DNA from: Dactylosporangium sp. AC04546
GTDB taxonomy: Bacteria > Actinomycetota > Actinomycetes > Mycobacteriales > Micromonosporaceae
Assembly (NCBI RefSeq): GCF_022095675.1
Contig: NZ_JAHYSG010000050.1
Coordinates: forward strand, 1-64,000
Direction: 5' to 3'
DNA: 64,000 nt
Shown here: positions 1-9,708 of the stretch, in pieces
Position numbering within the stretch: position 1 is the stretch's first letter
Layout of the letters: every line of letters starts with the position of its first letter
The notes under the pieces: model-generated
Database searches by the model: none
Told to the model about the DNA's origin: nothing
The model's input: only the letters and a program-made list of their open reading frames with translations
Made by a program: the position numbers and the translations under genes

Positions 1-334
1 CGAAGTGCCCTGGCCGGTCGCGGGCCTCGCGTAGCAGCCGCCGGCCGGCAGTGATCCGGCCCTGCAGTGCTGGGAAACTCGTGCGGCCGCGATCCGGGTC
101 CCAGACGATGAGCTCGCCGTCGAGCACTACTCCGGCCGGAAACGCGGTCCGCAGGAGGCGTGTGACGTCGGGAAAGTACGGCGTCAAGGTTCGCCCGTTC
201 CTGGACTGGAGCAGGACCCGGTGTTCGTAGATCCAGGCCAAGGCCCGGAACCCGTCCCATTTCGGCTCATACCGCCATCCGGGCGGTAGCACGGTGGCGG
301 CGGTGGCGCGCATCGGTTCGACAGGTGGCCGCAC
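1..334 (-). CDS. ATP-dependent DNA ligase, N-terminal part (cut by window edge)
   Basis: Only the first ~111 codons are inside the window; the rest lies beyond position 1. The translation carries the ligase adenylation motif EPKWDGFRA (catalytic lysine in KWDG) at about residues 24-32, and further on LDGELIVWD, matching the LigC/LigD-type adenylation domain. The family seals nicks using ATP and often acts in repair or end joining. I chose the GTG at 334 because a GGGGG ribosome-binding site lies six bases upstream and the N terminus (PPVEPM...) fits the family. It is transcribed in the same direction as the conjugation genes to its right but separated by over 400 bp, so it is probably an independent unit. 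Which ligase clade it belongs to cannot be judged from this fragment. Confidence 0.85.
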   Translation of the reverse strand, partial: MRPPVEPMRATAATVLPPGWRYEPKWDGFRALAWIYEHRVLLQSRNGRTLTPYFPDVTRLLRTAFPAGVVLDGELIVWDPDRGRTSFPALQGRITAGRRLLREARDRPGHF

Positions 335-769
335 GACATACCCCCATAGCCAGGGGCAACACTCTGCAACCGTATGTCAATAAATGCCGTAAATGGGCTG
401 AAACTGTGATGCTGTGGAGATCGCCGCGCGATGGGCGGGAGCGTTACAGCCCCAATGGCCACCGGCTGTTGTGGTCATTGCCAGAAAGGCCGCTGCACCA
501 CGTCGAGCCCTTCAGCACCTTCAGCCCCTTCCGGACGGGCCGCCAGGCCTCGCCGAGATCCGACCGTTGCGCCATCCGGGCCGGGGCCAGTCATCGCGCC
601 TGCATCGCTACTCGACGTGGTCGACCTGGTCATGTCGACCACGTCGGGAAGCGACTGGCCAACGGCTCGGCGCTCGCAGCGTCGACGTCGAGACCGAGGC
701 GCGGTGCGCTGCCCTGCACGCCCGCCGCGTACCCGGCGGGGCCGGCCGGACCGTGCATCGCCTGCTCGA
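335..769. other. Gene-free interval with a 13-bp-arm hairpin
   Basis: No credible coding sequence is seen between the coupling-protein stop (770) and the ligase start (334). The stretch contains a perfect inverted repeat: the left arm at 613-625 (CGACGTGGTCGAC) pairs with 634-646 around an 8-base loop. It lies about 125 bp beyond the stop codon of the last conjugation gene. A transcription terminator for that operon is the simplest role (actinobacterial terminators often lack a U-tract), but a protein-binding site is also possible. Confidence 0.55.
613..646. terminator. Perfect inverted repeat, likely terminator of the conjugation operon
   Basis: Both arms are 13 bp and perfectly complementary with an 8-nt loop. 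No T-run follows on either strand, so the terminator call rests on position and stem strength only. The palindrome is built from nested GTCGAC sites, so a DNA-binding protein could also use it. Confidence 0.45.
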
Positions 770-3556
770 TCACGGGGACCGTCGCTGCTGCGGCGCCGTA
801 GGGCGTCCGGCGGGGCCGCCAGGTCGGCGGTGCAGCCCGCGCCGGGCCAGCTGCTGCATCGCGGTGTCGCCGGCGGTGCGGGTGCGGGCCGCAGCGACGG
901 CCTGGCGGATTGCGGTGGCCTCGCCGACCGGTGCGGGCGGTGGGTTGGTGGTGAACGTGAACGCCGGCAACTCCCGGTTGCTGACGAGTAGCCGCGCGGC
1001 GGCGGTGTGCACGTCGAGGTGGGCGAGGTCGTGCTCGTCGAGTTCGGGGCGGGTGTGCCGGGCCAGGTCGCGGGCGTCGAGCGGGTCGACGTTGAAGTAG
1101 ATTTTCGATCTGGCGTTGGCGGAGATCGCGGAGGCGGTCGCGGCCGGCAGTTGGCCGAGGTTCTGGTGGGCGAGGACGAGCCCGAGCCGGAACCCGCGGG
1201 CCTCGGACAGGATGTCCTCGACGCTGCCCGGCAGGTTGAGGAAGTTCTGGACCTCGTCGATGTAGAGGGTGGCGTCGCGGCGCTGCTGCTCCGGTTGTCC
1301 GGCGCGGGCGATCGCGGCCTGCCAGGTCCGGGCGACGATGAGCGAGCCGAGGATGCGGGCGGTTTCCTCACCGAGCTGCCCCTTGGGCAGCCGGCACAGC
1401 AGCAGGCCACCGTCGAGGATCTGCGACATGTGCAGGGTGCTGTGGGCGGTGCCGATGACGTCCTTGACGAAGTCGCGCAGCAGGAACGCCCGCAGTCGGG
1501 CCAGGACCGGGCCGATGACCTGGGCGCGCATGCCCTCATTCATGGAGTCGTACCAGGCCCAGAACCCGCCGAGGCCCTCCGGGTCGGACAGGTCGTGGAC
1601 GAACCGGCTGCGGAATGCCCGGTCGTTGAGCAGCGGCGGGACGAGGGCGAGGGTCGGATTGGCGTGGCGCATGAGGGTCAGGCACGACACCCGCAAGGTG
1701 TCGTCGATGCGGGGACCCCAGTGCCGTTGGAAGATCTTCGAGAAGACGCCGACGAGGTTGTCGACGGCGAGGTGGGGGTCGCCGCTGTCGTCGAGCGGGT
1801 TGAAACAGGCCGGGTTCGGCTGGTCGGGGTCGATGATGGCGACCCGGTCGGCGTAGTTGGCGGGGAGCCTGTCGAGGATGTCGAGGACGAGGTCGCCGCG
1901 CGGGTCGATGACGACCGCGCCGCGGCGGGCGTGGACGTCGGCGAGGATCATGTTCAGCAGCAGGGTGGATTTGCCGACGCCGGTCTTGCCGATGAGGTGT
2001 ACGTGCTGGCGGGCGTCGACGGCGTGCAGGCCGACGGAGCGTCCGCCGGTCTGGGCGCGGCCGAGGACCTTCACGTCGCGGCCGCCGGCGGGAATGGCCG
2101 CAGGGGCCGGCATGGCCTTGGCTCGGGCCCGGTCGAGTCCGGGGACGGCGAGGTCCTGCGGGAGGGCGGCCAGGGTGGCGAGTTCTTCGACGGTGGCGAG
2201 AAACCCGTGGCGCAGTCGCCGCCCGGCGAGCGCGGCTGCCGGGTGCGGCATCGGGATGCGGCGCAGCCGGTTGGGGCGGGTGTAGGTGGCGGCCGCGGCA
2301 GCGAACGCGTGCGCGAGGCCGGCCAACCGCTGCCGGTGGCGGTCGTCGTCCTGCGGCCGTTGCCTACGTTCGTCGGCGTGTCGGGACTCGGGCTGGGAAC
2401 CGGCCGGTTGCTGGCTGGCCGGGCGGCCCGGGCGGCCCGGGCGGTGGGGTGTGGCGTCGGCGGCGACGGCGTAGCGCACCGCGATCTCGAAGTGCGGCGT
2501 CCGGCCGGCCTTGTCGGCGACGGCCCGCTGCCGCGCGTCGACGAGCGGATGCCGGACGGTCCTGGTGGCGCCCGCCGATCGGGCCGCCGTGGTACGGCGG
2601 GTGGACCCGGGCAGCACGACGTCGAGGAGCCACTGGATCGGCGCTGCCGCCAACCGCGCCACGGCGTCGACGGCGCCCGCACCACCCCAGTGGGCGAGCT
2701 GGGAGACGCCACCAGCGGGTGGGGTGCTCGGCGCGGCGGCGGCGATCGCGCGACGAACCCGGCGGCGGTCGGCGGGCCGGGCGAGGATCTGCACGCAGGC
2801 GTGCTCGCGGTGGCCGATGTCGGCGCCGGCGGCCAGCGTCGGCCGCAGCGGATCGGTGTCGTGGTCGGTGCGCAACGGCACCACGTCCGGGTCGTGCGGC
2901 CACCATGCCCCGCCGGTCTGGGCCGCCACGTCGAGCGGGATCGGCGGGCCGGTGTGGTCCTCGACGGTCGTGGTCGAGGCAGGCCACGCGGCGTGGATTG
3001 CGGCCTGCACCGCCACCACCGGCACGGTGCCGGGCACCCACAGCCGGATCGTCAACGTCCGGCCGGTCCAGGTGTACTCCCACGCCACGTGCGGGATGCC
3101 GAACCAGCGTCGCCGCCACACGCCTGGGGTGAGGACACCGGCCATGGCAACCCACAGTGCGGCCGCCGAGCGTGGGTCGACCTCCGGCGGTGCGGCGATG
3201 CGCACCCACCGGGCGCCAGCGGCGAAGCGCCGGTGCCGCCACGCCAGGACCTGCTCCCATCCGAGCACGGCGGCAACCACCGCGACCACGGCCGCCACGG
3301 CGAGCCACGGCCGTGCCACCATCCAGGCGACGACCGTCGCAACCGGCTCCGGCCAGGCGATGCGGGCACCGACGCGGGCATCGACGTGGGCGCTGACGAA
3401 CGGACTGGCGAGCTCATCGGCGATTTGGCCTTTGAGATGACCGGTGGATTGGCCGATGGGGGAGGGCCCGTTGAAGCCCGGTGGCGTGTTGGCCGTACCG
3501 GCTGATCCGTCGCCTGCCGAGGTCCACACGGCAGCGGTGAACCCCGGCGCGCTCAC
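770..3556 (-). CDS. VirD4/TraG-like type IV coupling ATPase
   Basis: 928 residues. The first ~500 residues are poorly conserved and include a hydrophobic segment (about residues 85-105) that would anchor it in the membrane. The C-terminal ATPase shows Walker A IGKTGVGKST near residue 520, Walker B AVVIDPRGD near 548, and a late motif AHQNLGQLP near 795 that is typical of TraM-recognition/TraG coupling proteins. Such ATPases deliver the relaxase-DNA complex to the type IV channel. It is the last gene of the minus-strand transfer operon and its start overlaps the VirB4 stop by 4 bp, implying translational coupling. A FtsK/TraB-type translocase is less likely given the VirB4 and pilin-like neighbours. 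Confidence 0.85.
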   Translation of the reverse strand: MSAPGFTAAVWTSAGDGSAGTANTPPGFNGPSPIGQSTGHLKGQIADELASPFVSAHVDARVGARIAWPEPVATVVAWMVARPWLAVAAVVAVVAAVLGWEQVLAWRHRRFAAGARWVRIAAPPEVDPRSAAALWVAMAGVLTPGVWRRRWFGIPHVAWEYTWTGRTLTIRLWVPGTVPVVAVQAAIHAAWPASTTTVEDHTGPPIPLDVAAQTGGAWWPHDPDVVPLRTDHDTDPLRPTLAAGADIGHREHACVQILARPADRRRVRRAIAAAAPSTPPAGGVSQLAHWGGAGAVDAVARLAAAPIQWLLDVVLPGSTRRTTAARSAGATRTVRHPLVDARQRAVADKAGRTPHFEIAVRYAVAADATPHRPGRPGRPASQQPAGSQPESRHADERRQRPQDDDRHRQRLAGLAHAFAAAAATYTRPNRLRRIPMPHPAAALAGRRLRHGFLATVEELATLAALPQDLAVPGLDRARAKAMPAPAAIPAGGRDVKVLGRAQTGGRSVGLHAVDARQHVHLIGKTGVGKSTLLLNMILADVHARRGAVVIDPRGDLVLDILDRLPANYADRVAIIDPDQPNPACFNPLDDSGDPHLAVDNLVGVFSKIFQRHWGPRIDDTLRVSCLTLMRHANPTLALVPPLLNDRAFRSRFVHDLSDPEGLGGFWAWYDSMNEGMRAQVIGPVLARLRAFLLRDFVKDVIGTAHSTLHMSQILDGGLLLCRLPKGQLGEETARILGSLIVARTWQAAIARAGQPEQQRRDATLYIDEVQNFLNLPGSVEDILSEARGFRLGLVLAHQNLGQLPAATASAISANARSKIYFNVDPLDARDLARHTRPELDEHDLAHLDVHTAAARLLVSNRELPAFTFTTNPPPAPVGEATAIRQAVAAARTRTAGDTAMQQLARRGLHRRPGGPAGRPTAPQQRRSP

Positions 3557-5583
3557 GCGTCACCGTCGATTCCTGCCGACTCCAGGCCGGTCGTGGCGAG
3601 GCGGTGCTCGTCGGGCGAGGCGATGGACCGGAACGGTACCCGGGCTCGGCCGGCGATCAGCAGCCCTTCACCACGGGCGGCGGTCAGCAGTAGCCGTGTC
3701 TCACCGTCGGTGAGGCCGAACGCCTCCGTCACCGCGGCGATCGTCTGCGGCGCCTGCCGCATGAGCACCTGCGTGGCCGCGTTGGCCACAACCGCCCGGC
3801 CCAGGTCCGTGCCGAGCAGGTCGTCGGCGTCCTGGGTGGCGACGGTCAGCCCGGCGGCACGTTTCCGGGCGGCCTTCGCCATGCGGTAGAGAAACCGGGC
3901 CCCGGCCGGGTCCCGCATCAGCAGCCACGCCTCGTCGACCACGACCAGCCGCCGTCGAGCGGCCGACCGGCGGTGGCCGTCAGCATCATCGGGACTCGCA
4001 GCGCTGGCACTGCCGGCGGCGATCTCGGCGGGGCTGGCGGTGTCGGCGGTGTTGGCGATGTCGGGGAGGTCCGGGCGGTCGATGCGGTGCCAGATGTGCT
4101 CGAGCGCCAGCAGCGTCCCGACCGTGCGCAGTTCGTCGGGCAGGTGCCGCAGCGACCACACGACGAGGTGTCCGTGCGGGCGGACGGTGGTAGGCCCGGC
4201 GAACAGTTCGGCGAACGCGCCGTGCGTCCACGGCTGCAGCCGGCCCGCCAGCCGCCGGCCGGCGGGGTCCGGGTCGGCGTCGAGGGCGGTGGCGAGGTCA
4301 CGCAGCAGTGGTGCGGGCCGCGTCCAGGTGGCCGGGTCGTGGGTGATGCCGGCCGCCGTGTAGGTGGCGGTGATCGCCCGGTCCAGGCTGGCGAGCTCCG
4401 CGTCGTCGACGGCCGGTGTGCGGCCGGCAGCGCCGAGCAGGACGGCGATGACGGTGTGCAGGGCCAGTTGCCGGCGGCGCAACGTGTCCGCCGGCAACAC
4501 TGGCCAGACGGCGCGGCCGCCGTCCAGCGTGGTGCTGCGGTCACGGGACGGGCCAGGACCGTGGTGGAGTGGCAGATCGAGCGGGTTCAGGTGCACGCCG
4601 GGTAGGCCGAGCTGCAGGACGGTGCCGCCGACATGGTGCGCCAGTGCGGCGTACTCGTCCTCCGGGTCGATCACGGCGACCTCGACGCCCTGGTACAGCG
4701 ACCGCAGGACGTCGAGCTTGACGAAGTACGACTTCCCGGCCCCGGACCGGGCGAGCACGACGCTGTTGTGGGTGTCCTGCGCCCAGCGGTCCCACATCAA
4801 CACACCCTGGGAGGTCGTGTTGACCCCGTACAGCACCGCATCGGTCCCGGCCCGCCAGGTGACACCCTGGCCCGCATCCCGGCCCGTATCCGGGCCTGCA
4901 TCCGGGCCCGCGCTCTGGCCGGAACGAAGGCCGGGGGTCGGGCCCGGCAGGTCCGCCGAGGCGAACGGAAACGACGCGGCGAGGCTGCTGGTGTCGAAGA
5001 CGCGGTGCATGCCGAGCGCGTCGACACCGAGCGGCAGGGTCGTGGTGTAGCCGAGATGGTGGCGGAACGTCGCGGGCTGCAGGTCCAGCAGCATCGAGGC
5101 CGCCGCGGCCCGGACCGCGGCGCTCGTGTCGTGCAGCTCCTCGATGGTGCGACCGAACACCGTCACGTAGACCGCGGCGGCATACAGTTTCGACGCGCCA
5201 CGGGCCACTCGCTCGGCCAGGTCCGCGGCGTCGGCGGCGGCAGCGTCGATGCGGGGGTCGGCGAGACGGCCCCGGTCGGCGTCGATGCGCCGGGTCGACT
5301 CCAGACGGGCGCGTTGCCTGGTCAACATCGGCGCGGCAACCTGCGCCGGGATCGGTGTGACGTGCAGCCCGACAGTGACCCGACCGGCGGTTGACAGCAG
5401 CGGTGACAGCCACGCCGGACCGACCTCGGCCGGGTAGCCGCACACCGCGAACGTGGCCGCGTAGCTCTCACCGGCCTGCACGTGCGTGGCGGTCACGTGC
5501 AGCGCCGCCGGGGCCGGGCCGCCGCCCCGCACGCTGTTCGTCTCCGAAGCACTACGTCGGCCGATCCGGATACCGCTTACCAC
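3553..5583 (-). CDS. VirB4/TraC-like conjugation ATPase
   Basis: 676 residues. Walker A (ARSGAGKSYFVKLD) is near residues 276-290, followed by VAVIDPEDEY. Walker B (RRRLVVVDEAWLLM) is near 542-555, with a downstream ATQDADDLL, the usual VirB4 order. The family powers pilus assembly and substrate transfer in type IV secretion and sits on the inner face of the membrane. A short Asp/Gly repeat (GPDAGPDTGRDAG) at about 225-240 is a low-complexity linker. The start overlaps the end of the PrgI-like gene by 7 bp and the stop overlaps the coupling-protein start, so the three genes are one operon. Confidence 0.9.
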   Translation of the reverse strand: MVSGIRIGRRSASETNSVRGGGPAPAALHVTATHVQAGESYAATFAVCGYPAEVGPAWLSPLLSTAGRVTVGLHVTPIPAQVAAPMLTRQRARLESTRRIDADRGRLADPRIDAAAADAADLAERVARGASKLYAAAVYVTVFGRTIEELHDTSAAVRAAAASMLLDLQPATFRHHLGYTTTLPLGVDALGMHRVFDTSSLAASFPFASADLPGPTPGLRSGQSAGPDAGPDTGRDAGQGVTWRAGTDAVLYGVNTTSQGVLMWDRWAQDTHNSVVLARSGAGKSYFVKLDVLRSLYQGVEVAVIDPEDEYAALAHHVGGTVLQLGLPGVHLNPLDLPLHHGPGPSRDRSTTLDGGRAVWPVLPADTLRRRQLALHTVIAVLLGAAGRTPAVDDAELASLDRAITATYTAAGITHDPATWTRPAPLLRDLATALDADPDPAGRRLAGRLQPWTHGAFAELFAGPTTVRPHGHLVVWSLRHLPDELRTVGTLLALEHIWHRIDRPDLPDIANTADTASPAEIAAGSASAASPDDADGHRRSAARRRLVVVDEAWLLMRDPAGARFLYRMAKAARKRAAGLTVATQDADDLLGTDLGRAVVANAATQVLMRQAPQTIAAVTEAFGLTDGETRLLLTAARGEGLLIAGRARVPFRSIASPDEHRLATTGLESAGIDGDA

Positions 5584-6635
5584 CGTGCACCGCCCGGGGT
5601 GTACGCGTCGCTGTCGCCGTCCACGCCATCTGCGCTGTCGACCCCGTCGGCATTGCCTGCATCGTCGAGGTCGTTGTGGTCGGCGAGCTCAGCCGTGCGG
5701 ACCCGACTGGTAGCTCGGGTGGCGGCCCGGGTGACCGGAACGCTGGGCACCGCCCGGGGGCCGGGCGCCGGCGGCGTGAACGGGTCGACAGCAGCGGCGA
5801 GTGCGGCGCAGACGGCACTGCCATCGAGTGGGTCGGCGGCCAGCCCGAGCCCGGTGAACGCCCGGACGGTGGCGTCGCGGGCCGGCCCGGGCGCGACCAC
5901 GGCGAGGACCTGACGGCGCAGCGGCGCGCGGGTGGCGTCGAGATCGAGCAGGAACGCGGCGTAGCCCTCGGTGCCAGCGCGTAGCGCCTGGTGGGGCAGC
6001 TGCGCCGCGTGGTCGAGCACCGCCTGCGCATACGGGGCCAGGTCGTGCCGCTGTGCGGAGATGACGAGCTGCGCTGGGGTGGTCAGGGCGTTGAGCCACT
6101 GCCCGAACCCGTCGAGCAGCGTCGCCTGCTCGGCTCCGGTGCGCAGGGCCGCGTTCGTCGTGCCGCAGGCGATGACACAGCGGGCGACACCGTCGACGGT
6201 GACGAGCCCGTCGGCGGTGATCGTCGTGGTCGGCAGCCGCAGCGGCGCCGGCACCCGCACCGGGGCGGTCGTGGCGACCAGCCGCCGCCGGGAACGGCGC
6301 GCACCGGGTCTGCCGGGTGCACCGGGTGCACCGGTCGCGCCGGGCGCCTGGACCTTCGGTAGCCCGAGCAGGGCAACGCCGTGGCGCAGCCACACATCCA
6401 GGCTCAGCCCGTCACGGCGGCCGAGCGCCACCAACATCGTCGCCGCGGCAACCGGGATCCCCGCCGCCACCCAGACCGTCGTCGGCAGCAGCGGCCCGAA
6501 CCGGCTGTAGAGCAGCCAGCCGAGGCCGGCGACGACGCCGACGATAGCGAGTTGGCGGAACGTCAAATTCCAGGCGACGGTGTCCGGCGCGTCAATATCG
6601 GCGGGCACCGCAGCCCGCGGCAGTTCGTCAGCCAT
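5577..6635 (-). CDS. PrgI-like conjugal transfer membrane protein
   Basis: 352 residues from the ATG at 6635, chosen because GGGAG lies five bases upstream; an upstream extension in the same frame would run through the neighbouring gene. Two transmembrane helices (about 27-43 and 50-71) separated by a short PP-type turn and followed by a cytoplasmic region match the PrgI (VirB3-like) layout, which precedes VirB4 in Gram-positive conjugation systems. The C-terminal ~230 residues are alanine-rich and unassigned. Position directly before VirB4, with a 7-bp overlap, supports the call more strongly than sequence similarity does. Confidence 0.75.
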   Translation of the reverse strand: MADELPRAAVPADIDAPDTVAWNLTFRQLAIVGVVAGLGWLLYSRFGPLLPTTVWVAAGIPVAAATMLVALGRRDGLSLDVWLRHGVALLGLPKVQAPGATGAPGAPGRPGARRSRRRLVATTAPVRVPAPLRLPTTTITADGLVTVDGVARCVIACGTTNAALRTGAEQATLLDGFGQWLNALTTPAQLVISAQRHDLAPYAQAVLDHAAQLPHQALRAGTEGYAAFLLDLDATRAPLRRQVLAVVAPGPARDATVRAFTGLGLAADPLDGSAVCAALAAAVDPFTPPAPGPRAVPSVPVTRAATRATSRVRTAELADHNDLDDAGNADGVDSADGVDGDSDAYTPGGARW

Positions 6636-6874
6636 GGCAACTCCCTTATCGGTGAACGGAACTCGATCCGGCTCCGCAAGCGCAGCACGGCCGGAGCTGT
6701 CGACCGGTCGGTCGGTAGATCGGTGTGGTGCAGCGGTGTGGTGCAGCGGCCCGCCCGGGCCGGGGCTGTGGATCGGCCAAACTGGCGATGAGCAGCGCGC
6801 GAGGTGTGTCTGCCGCGCGTGTGCGGGCTCGCGGTCCGCGCGTTGCACTGCGGGCTCGGCGGTGCAGGCCGTCG

Positions 6875-7774
6875 TCAGCGGTGCGGGACGCGAAGGCGGC
6901 GGGTGACCGACTGCACGACGAGCGTGCGCAGCACGATGGCGGCCGAGCTGGACTGCCCGGACCGGGTGACGTAGCGGCTGACGAGCTTCGGCACACGCGC
7001 GGTCACCCACAGCAGCAGCGCCGCCAGACACAGGTTGAACACGTCGGTCGCTGGTGCCGGGCCGATGCCGAGGAAGAACGACGCATTCGCCTGCGGGTCG
7101 ATGAGCAGCTGCACGCCGGTGGAGAACAGCAGGGCCTGCAGCGTCGGCGTGGCCAGGCAGCCCAGCAGCGAGCGCCACCACAGCTGCACTGCCGGCTGTG
7201 TGTGGGGCAGGGCGTAGCAGGCCAGCGCGAGCGGCGCGATCCCGGCCAGGACGATCAGGACCACGACCCGGCTCAGCCACGTTGTCAGCACCACGTAGAC
7301 CAGCACGACGATGATCAGGGAGATGACCGCCGCGAGGACCGCGGCTGACGAGTCCGTCATCGCGCTGAGCAGCCGCAGCTTGACGAACGAGATCACCTCC
7401 GGGCCCAGGTTCGGCTCGCCGACCAGTGCCTGCGTCAACGCGTTCGCCGCTTCGATGAGCCCTGCACAGACGGCCGTGCCGAAATTGGCGGCGACGAACC
7501 CGAACACCAGCCGGGGGAGCAGATCCTTGACCTCGTAGCGGATCTGCACCGTGCCGTGGGTCATGCCGATCACCCCGGCGGCGACGATCGCCAGGACGAA
7601 CGCGGCGTCGACCACCGTCAGGGTCCGCTGGGCCAACGTCTGCACCTGCGGCAACCCGGTGACGTCAGGCGAGGTGAAGAACGCAGCGGTGAGCAGCGCG
7701 AGCAGCCCGTCGAGCATGCCCACCACCCGCTCGGCCAGCCACTCGAACAGTCCGCCGTACAGGAACGCACCCAT
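6875..7774 (-). CDS. Polytopic membrane protein, TrbL/VirB6-like
   Basis: 299 residues with about six hydrophobic helices, including VVDAAFVLAIVAAGVIGM, AAVISLIIVVLVYVVLTTW and VVVLIVLAGIAPLALACYAL. The topology, and a place between a pilin-like gene and PrgI/VirB4, fit the TrbL/VirB6 channel component of type IV secretion. It starts 9 bp after the stop of the pilin-like gene. About 240 bp separate it from the PrgI-like gene, and I see no further gene in that gap. The family call is by architecture and context rather than by a diagnostic motif. Confidence 0.7.
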   Translation of the reverse strand: MGAFLYGGLFEWLAERVVGMLDGLLALLTAAFFTSPDVTGLPQVQTLAQRTLTVVDAAFVLAIVAAGVIGMTHGTVQIRYEVKDLLPRLVFGFVAANFGTAVCAGLIEAANALTQALVGEPNLGPEVISFVKLRLLSAMTDSSAAVLAAVISLIIVVLVYVVLTTWLSRVVVLIVLAGIAPLALACYALPHTQPAVQLWWRSLLGCLATPTLQALLFSTGVQLLIDPQANASFFLGIGPAPATDVFNLCLAALLLWVTARVPKLVSRYVTRSGQSSSAAIVLRTLVVQSVTRRLRVPHR

Positions 7775-7783
7775 CGTCGACGC

Positions 7784-8104
7784 CTAGCCGCCGAGGATGC
7801 CCTGCAGGACCTGCAGGATCACCGGAGACAGCACGGCGAGGGCATAACCGCCCAGCGCCGCACGGAAGTTCCCCTTCGCCTGCTCGGCCTGCGCCGGGTC
7901 GCCGCCGGCCGACATGTACCGCAGCGCACCGAGGGCCAGGAACAGCGACGCCACCGCGGCAGCGATCCCCATGATCCACCCCTTGAGGCCCTCGATCACC
8001 TCGGGAATCGTCTTGACTGCCAGCACATCCGGCCCGGGCACTGCCGTGAGGACATCCACCGCAGCGGGTATCAGCATGGACGCGTCCATGGACGGCTCCA
8101 TCAT
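7784..8104 (-). CDS. VirB2/TrbC-like pilin or small T4SS membrane protein
   Basis: 106 residues with two hydrophobic helices (about 43-62 and 84-102) joined by a short polar loop (SAGGDPAQAEQAKGN). That loop is the hallmark of VirB2-like pilins of Gram-positive type IV systems. It is the first gene of the minus-strand transfer operon. The N terminus is mildly hydrophobic and could serve as a leader, though no clear signal-peptidase site is visible. An alternative start at the second Met makes little difference. Confidence 0.75.
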   Translation of the reverse strand: MMEPSMDASMLIPAAVDVLTAVPGPDVLAVKTIPEVIEGLKGWIMGIAAAVASLFLALGALRYMSAGGDPAQAEQAKGNFRAALGGYALAVLSPVILQVLQGILGG

Positions 8105-8320
8105 GGTCGATGGACCGCCAGCGGCGGGGATGCCCTCGGGCGACGCTGGGCCGGTGGAGGCGCTCCTCCCTACGGTGCGAGCGAGGGTTGGTGGTCAGTA
8201 CGCCATCCCGGAACCCGGCGAGCGAAACCCAAGGACTCAGCCCCACCGCGGCGGGCACGCCATCAGTGGCATGCACCCACCCAATCCGGTGTTGACCGAC
8301 GATCTGAACTCGTCGACGCC

Positions 8321-8416
8321 CTGACCGGAACTGACGAGCGCCAACAGGAGCTGACAGCCGCTGACGAGTTCGACGGACAGCACCGACCGAAGCTGACGAA
8401 GCCTCCGCGTGACAGT
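8321..8416. repeat. 10-bp-phased CTGAC repeat array upstream of the transfer operon
   Basis: CTGAC begins at 8321, 8331, 8351, 8361 and 8393, with a degenerate unit at 8341, so most copies are spaced by whole turns of the helix. The array lies 215-310 bp upstream of the pilin start. A reverse-complement version of the same pentamer occurs at 16662-16711 with identical 10-bp phasing. This looks like a binding array for one regulator or replication/transfer protein. The surrounding 8105-8830 interval shows no gene I can support. Confidence 0.6.
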
Positions 8417-8830
8417 TGGCTATGACTGTTGAATCTGGCTCGCCGAAACGGCTACCGGTCCCACCGCGGCCTGAGCGGCCTGAGCCTGGCGTCAGGTAGC
8501 CGTGCGTGAAATGCCCCGTGCTCGCGCCGCCCCGGGGTGGTGTACGGATGCCGATGAGCGGATGCGTATGTGTCTAGTTGGGGGAGTTAATCCGGCTCTC
8601 GCTATAGCAGCGTGATCACGTAAACATGCGGGATCGCCACCTTGCGGCCCGGTAGGGTCGGGTCACTGCGGGCGAAGGCGTCCGCTCATCCCTCCGATCG
8701 GCCGCTACCACGACTGGCCATTAACGCCACGTGTGTCGCTCAAATTTGCCGACCCACGGGGCGCCAGACGTCCACATTGACTCGCCTTCGTATCGTGAAG
8801 GCATCGAGGCTGCGGAGAGGGTCATCTGGC

Positions 8831-9364
8831 ATGAGTAGTGGTGCATGGTCGGCAGTCATTAGTGCGCTCGGCTTGGGTATCAGCGTCGTCGCATTCGTAG
8901 TCCTGGTAATTCAGCTTCAACTGCTTCGCGAGCAGGTGCGGCATGCCAAAGATGCCTTCGTCGAAGAACAGCGACGAACTCAACGGCAGGCTACGCTCGA
9001 GTTTCTCGCCTCAACCTTGGGAGACCGGCTGGCGCTTCAGAAGCGGCTCCCGAGCGAGGAGGATCCGGAAGAGGTCAAGAAGTTCCTGGAGAACGATGCC
9101 AACCTGGAGTCCAATGACAGCCCACTGTGGGCGTATCTCAACTTCCACGAGATGATCGCCGTCGGCGTAAACTGTACCGTCTTCGATCCAGAAGTCGTAC
9201 AGAGAGTTATGGGCCCCCGCCTTGTACGGACCTTCGATGCTTATCGCGAACTGATCCTCGCTGGGCGGGAATCTGATGGTAGACCGTCGATGTACAAGGA
9301 GCTTGAGACCGTCGCTCATACTATGCGCCAGAGCCACCCGGATGACCAGCGTTCGCCCGCGTGA
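8831..9364 (+). CDS. DUF4760-like membrane-anchored protein
   Basis: 177 residues from the ATG at 8831, which has GGAGAGG ten bases upstream; a longer in-frame extension to 8642 has non-coding character. One N-terminal transmembrane helix (SAVISALGLGISVVAFVVLVIQL) is followed by a coiled segment (LREQVRHAKDAFVEEQRR) and a cytoplasmic domain of the DUF4760 type. No activity is known for this family. The codon use is less GC-extreme than in the conjugation genes, hinting at a different origin. A similar protein is encoded next door at 9709. Confidence 0.65.
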   Translation: MSSGAWSAVISALGLGISVVAFVVLVIQLQLLREQVRHAKDAFVEEQRRTQRQATLEFLASTLGDRLALQKRLPSEEDPEEVKKFLENDANLESNDSPLWAYLNFHEMIAVGVNCTVFDPEVVQRVMGPRLVRTFDAYRELILAGRESDGRPSMYKELETVAHTMRQSHPDDQRSPA

Positions 9365-9708
9365 AGCCGGGAGATATCTCGCTCGTCAACACACTGGCAG
9401 TTGTGTCCTCTGCGTCCGTAATCTCTTACGTACCAAATAGGCCGCGGGGTCGGCGCGCTCAATGAACTAGAAGCCGCCGACGGGGGCGCACCAGGCCACC
9501 CGAAGTCGTCACGCTTCGTGATCAACGTTCGGTGTCGGCGGGCACCCCGGATTTTTGGGACGAGATGGACTGCCGCCCGCACCGACACGTTCGGCATGCA
9601 CCATCTCATGACTGGCGCGTCGGCGTGGTCCGTTGGCAGCCTAGGCTGCGCCGGCGTTGAAGCTTGCGTCGACCACGCACAATGACGTCAACCTTCGGGA
9701 GGCTGGTC

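Noticed and set aside
1007..3505. Long plus-strand open frame (832 codons) opposite the coupling ATPase
   Set aside because: It is antisense to a gene with clear Walker motifs. Its translation is Val/Glu/Gly/Arg-rich with no domain, a normal artefact of high-GC codon bias.
6636..7280. N-terminal extension of the PrgI-like gene to 7280
   Set aside because: It overlaps the TrbL-like gene in another frame, and the ATG at 6635 has a good ribosome-binding site.
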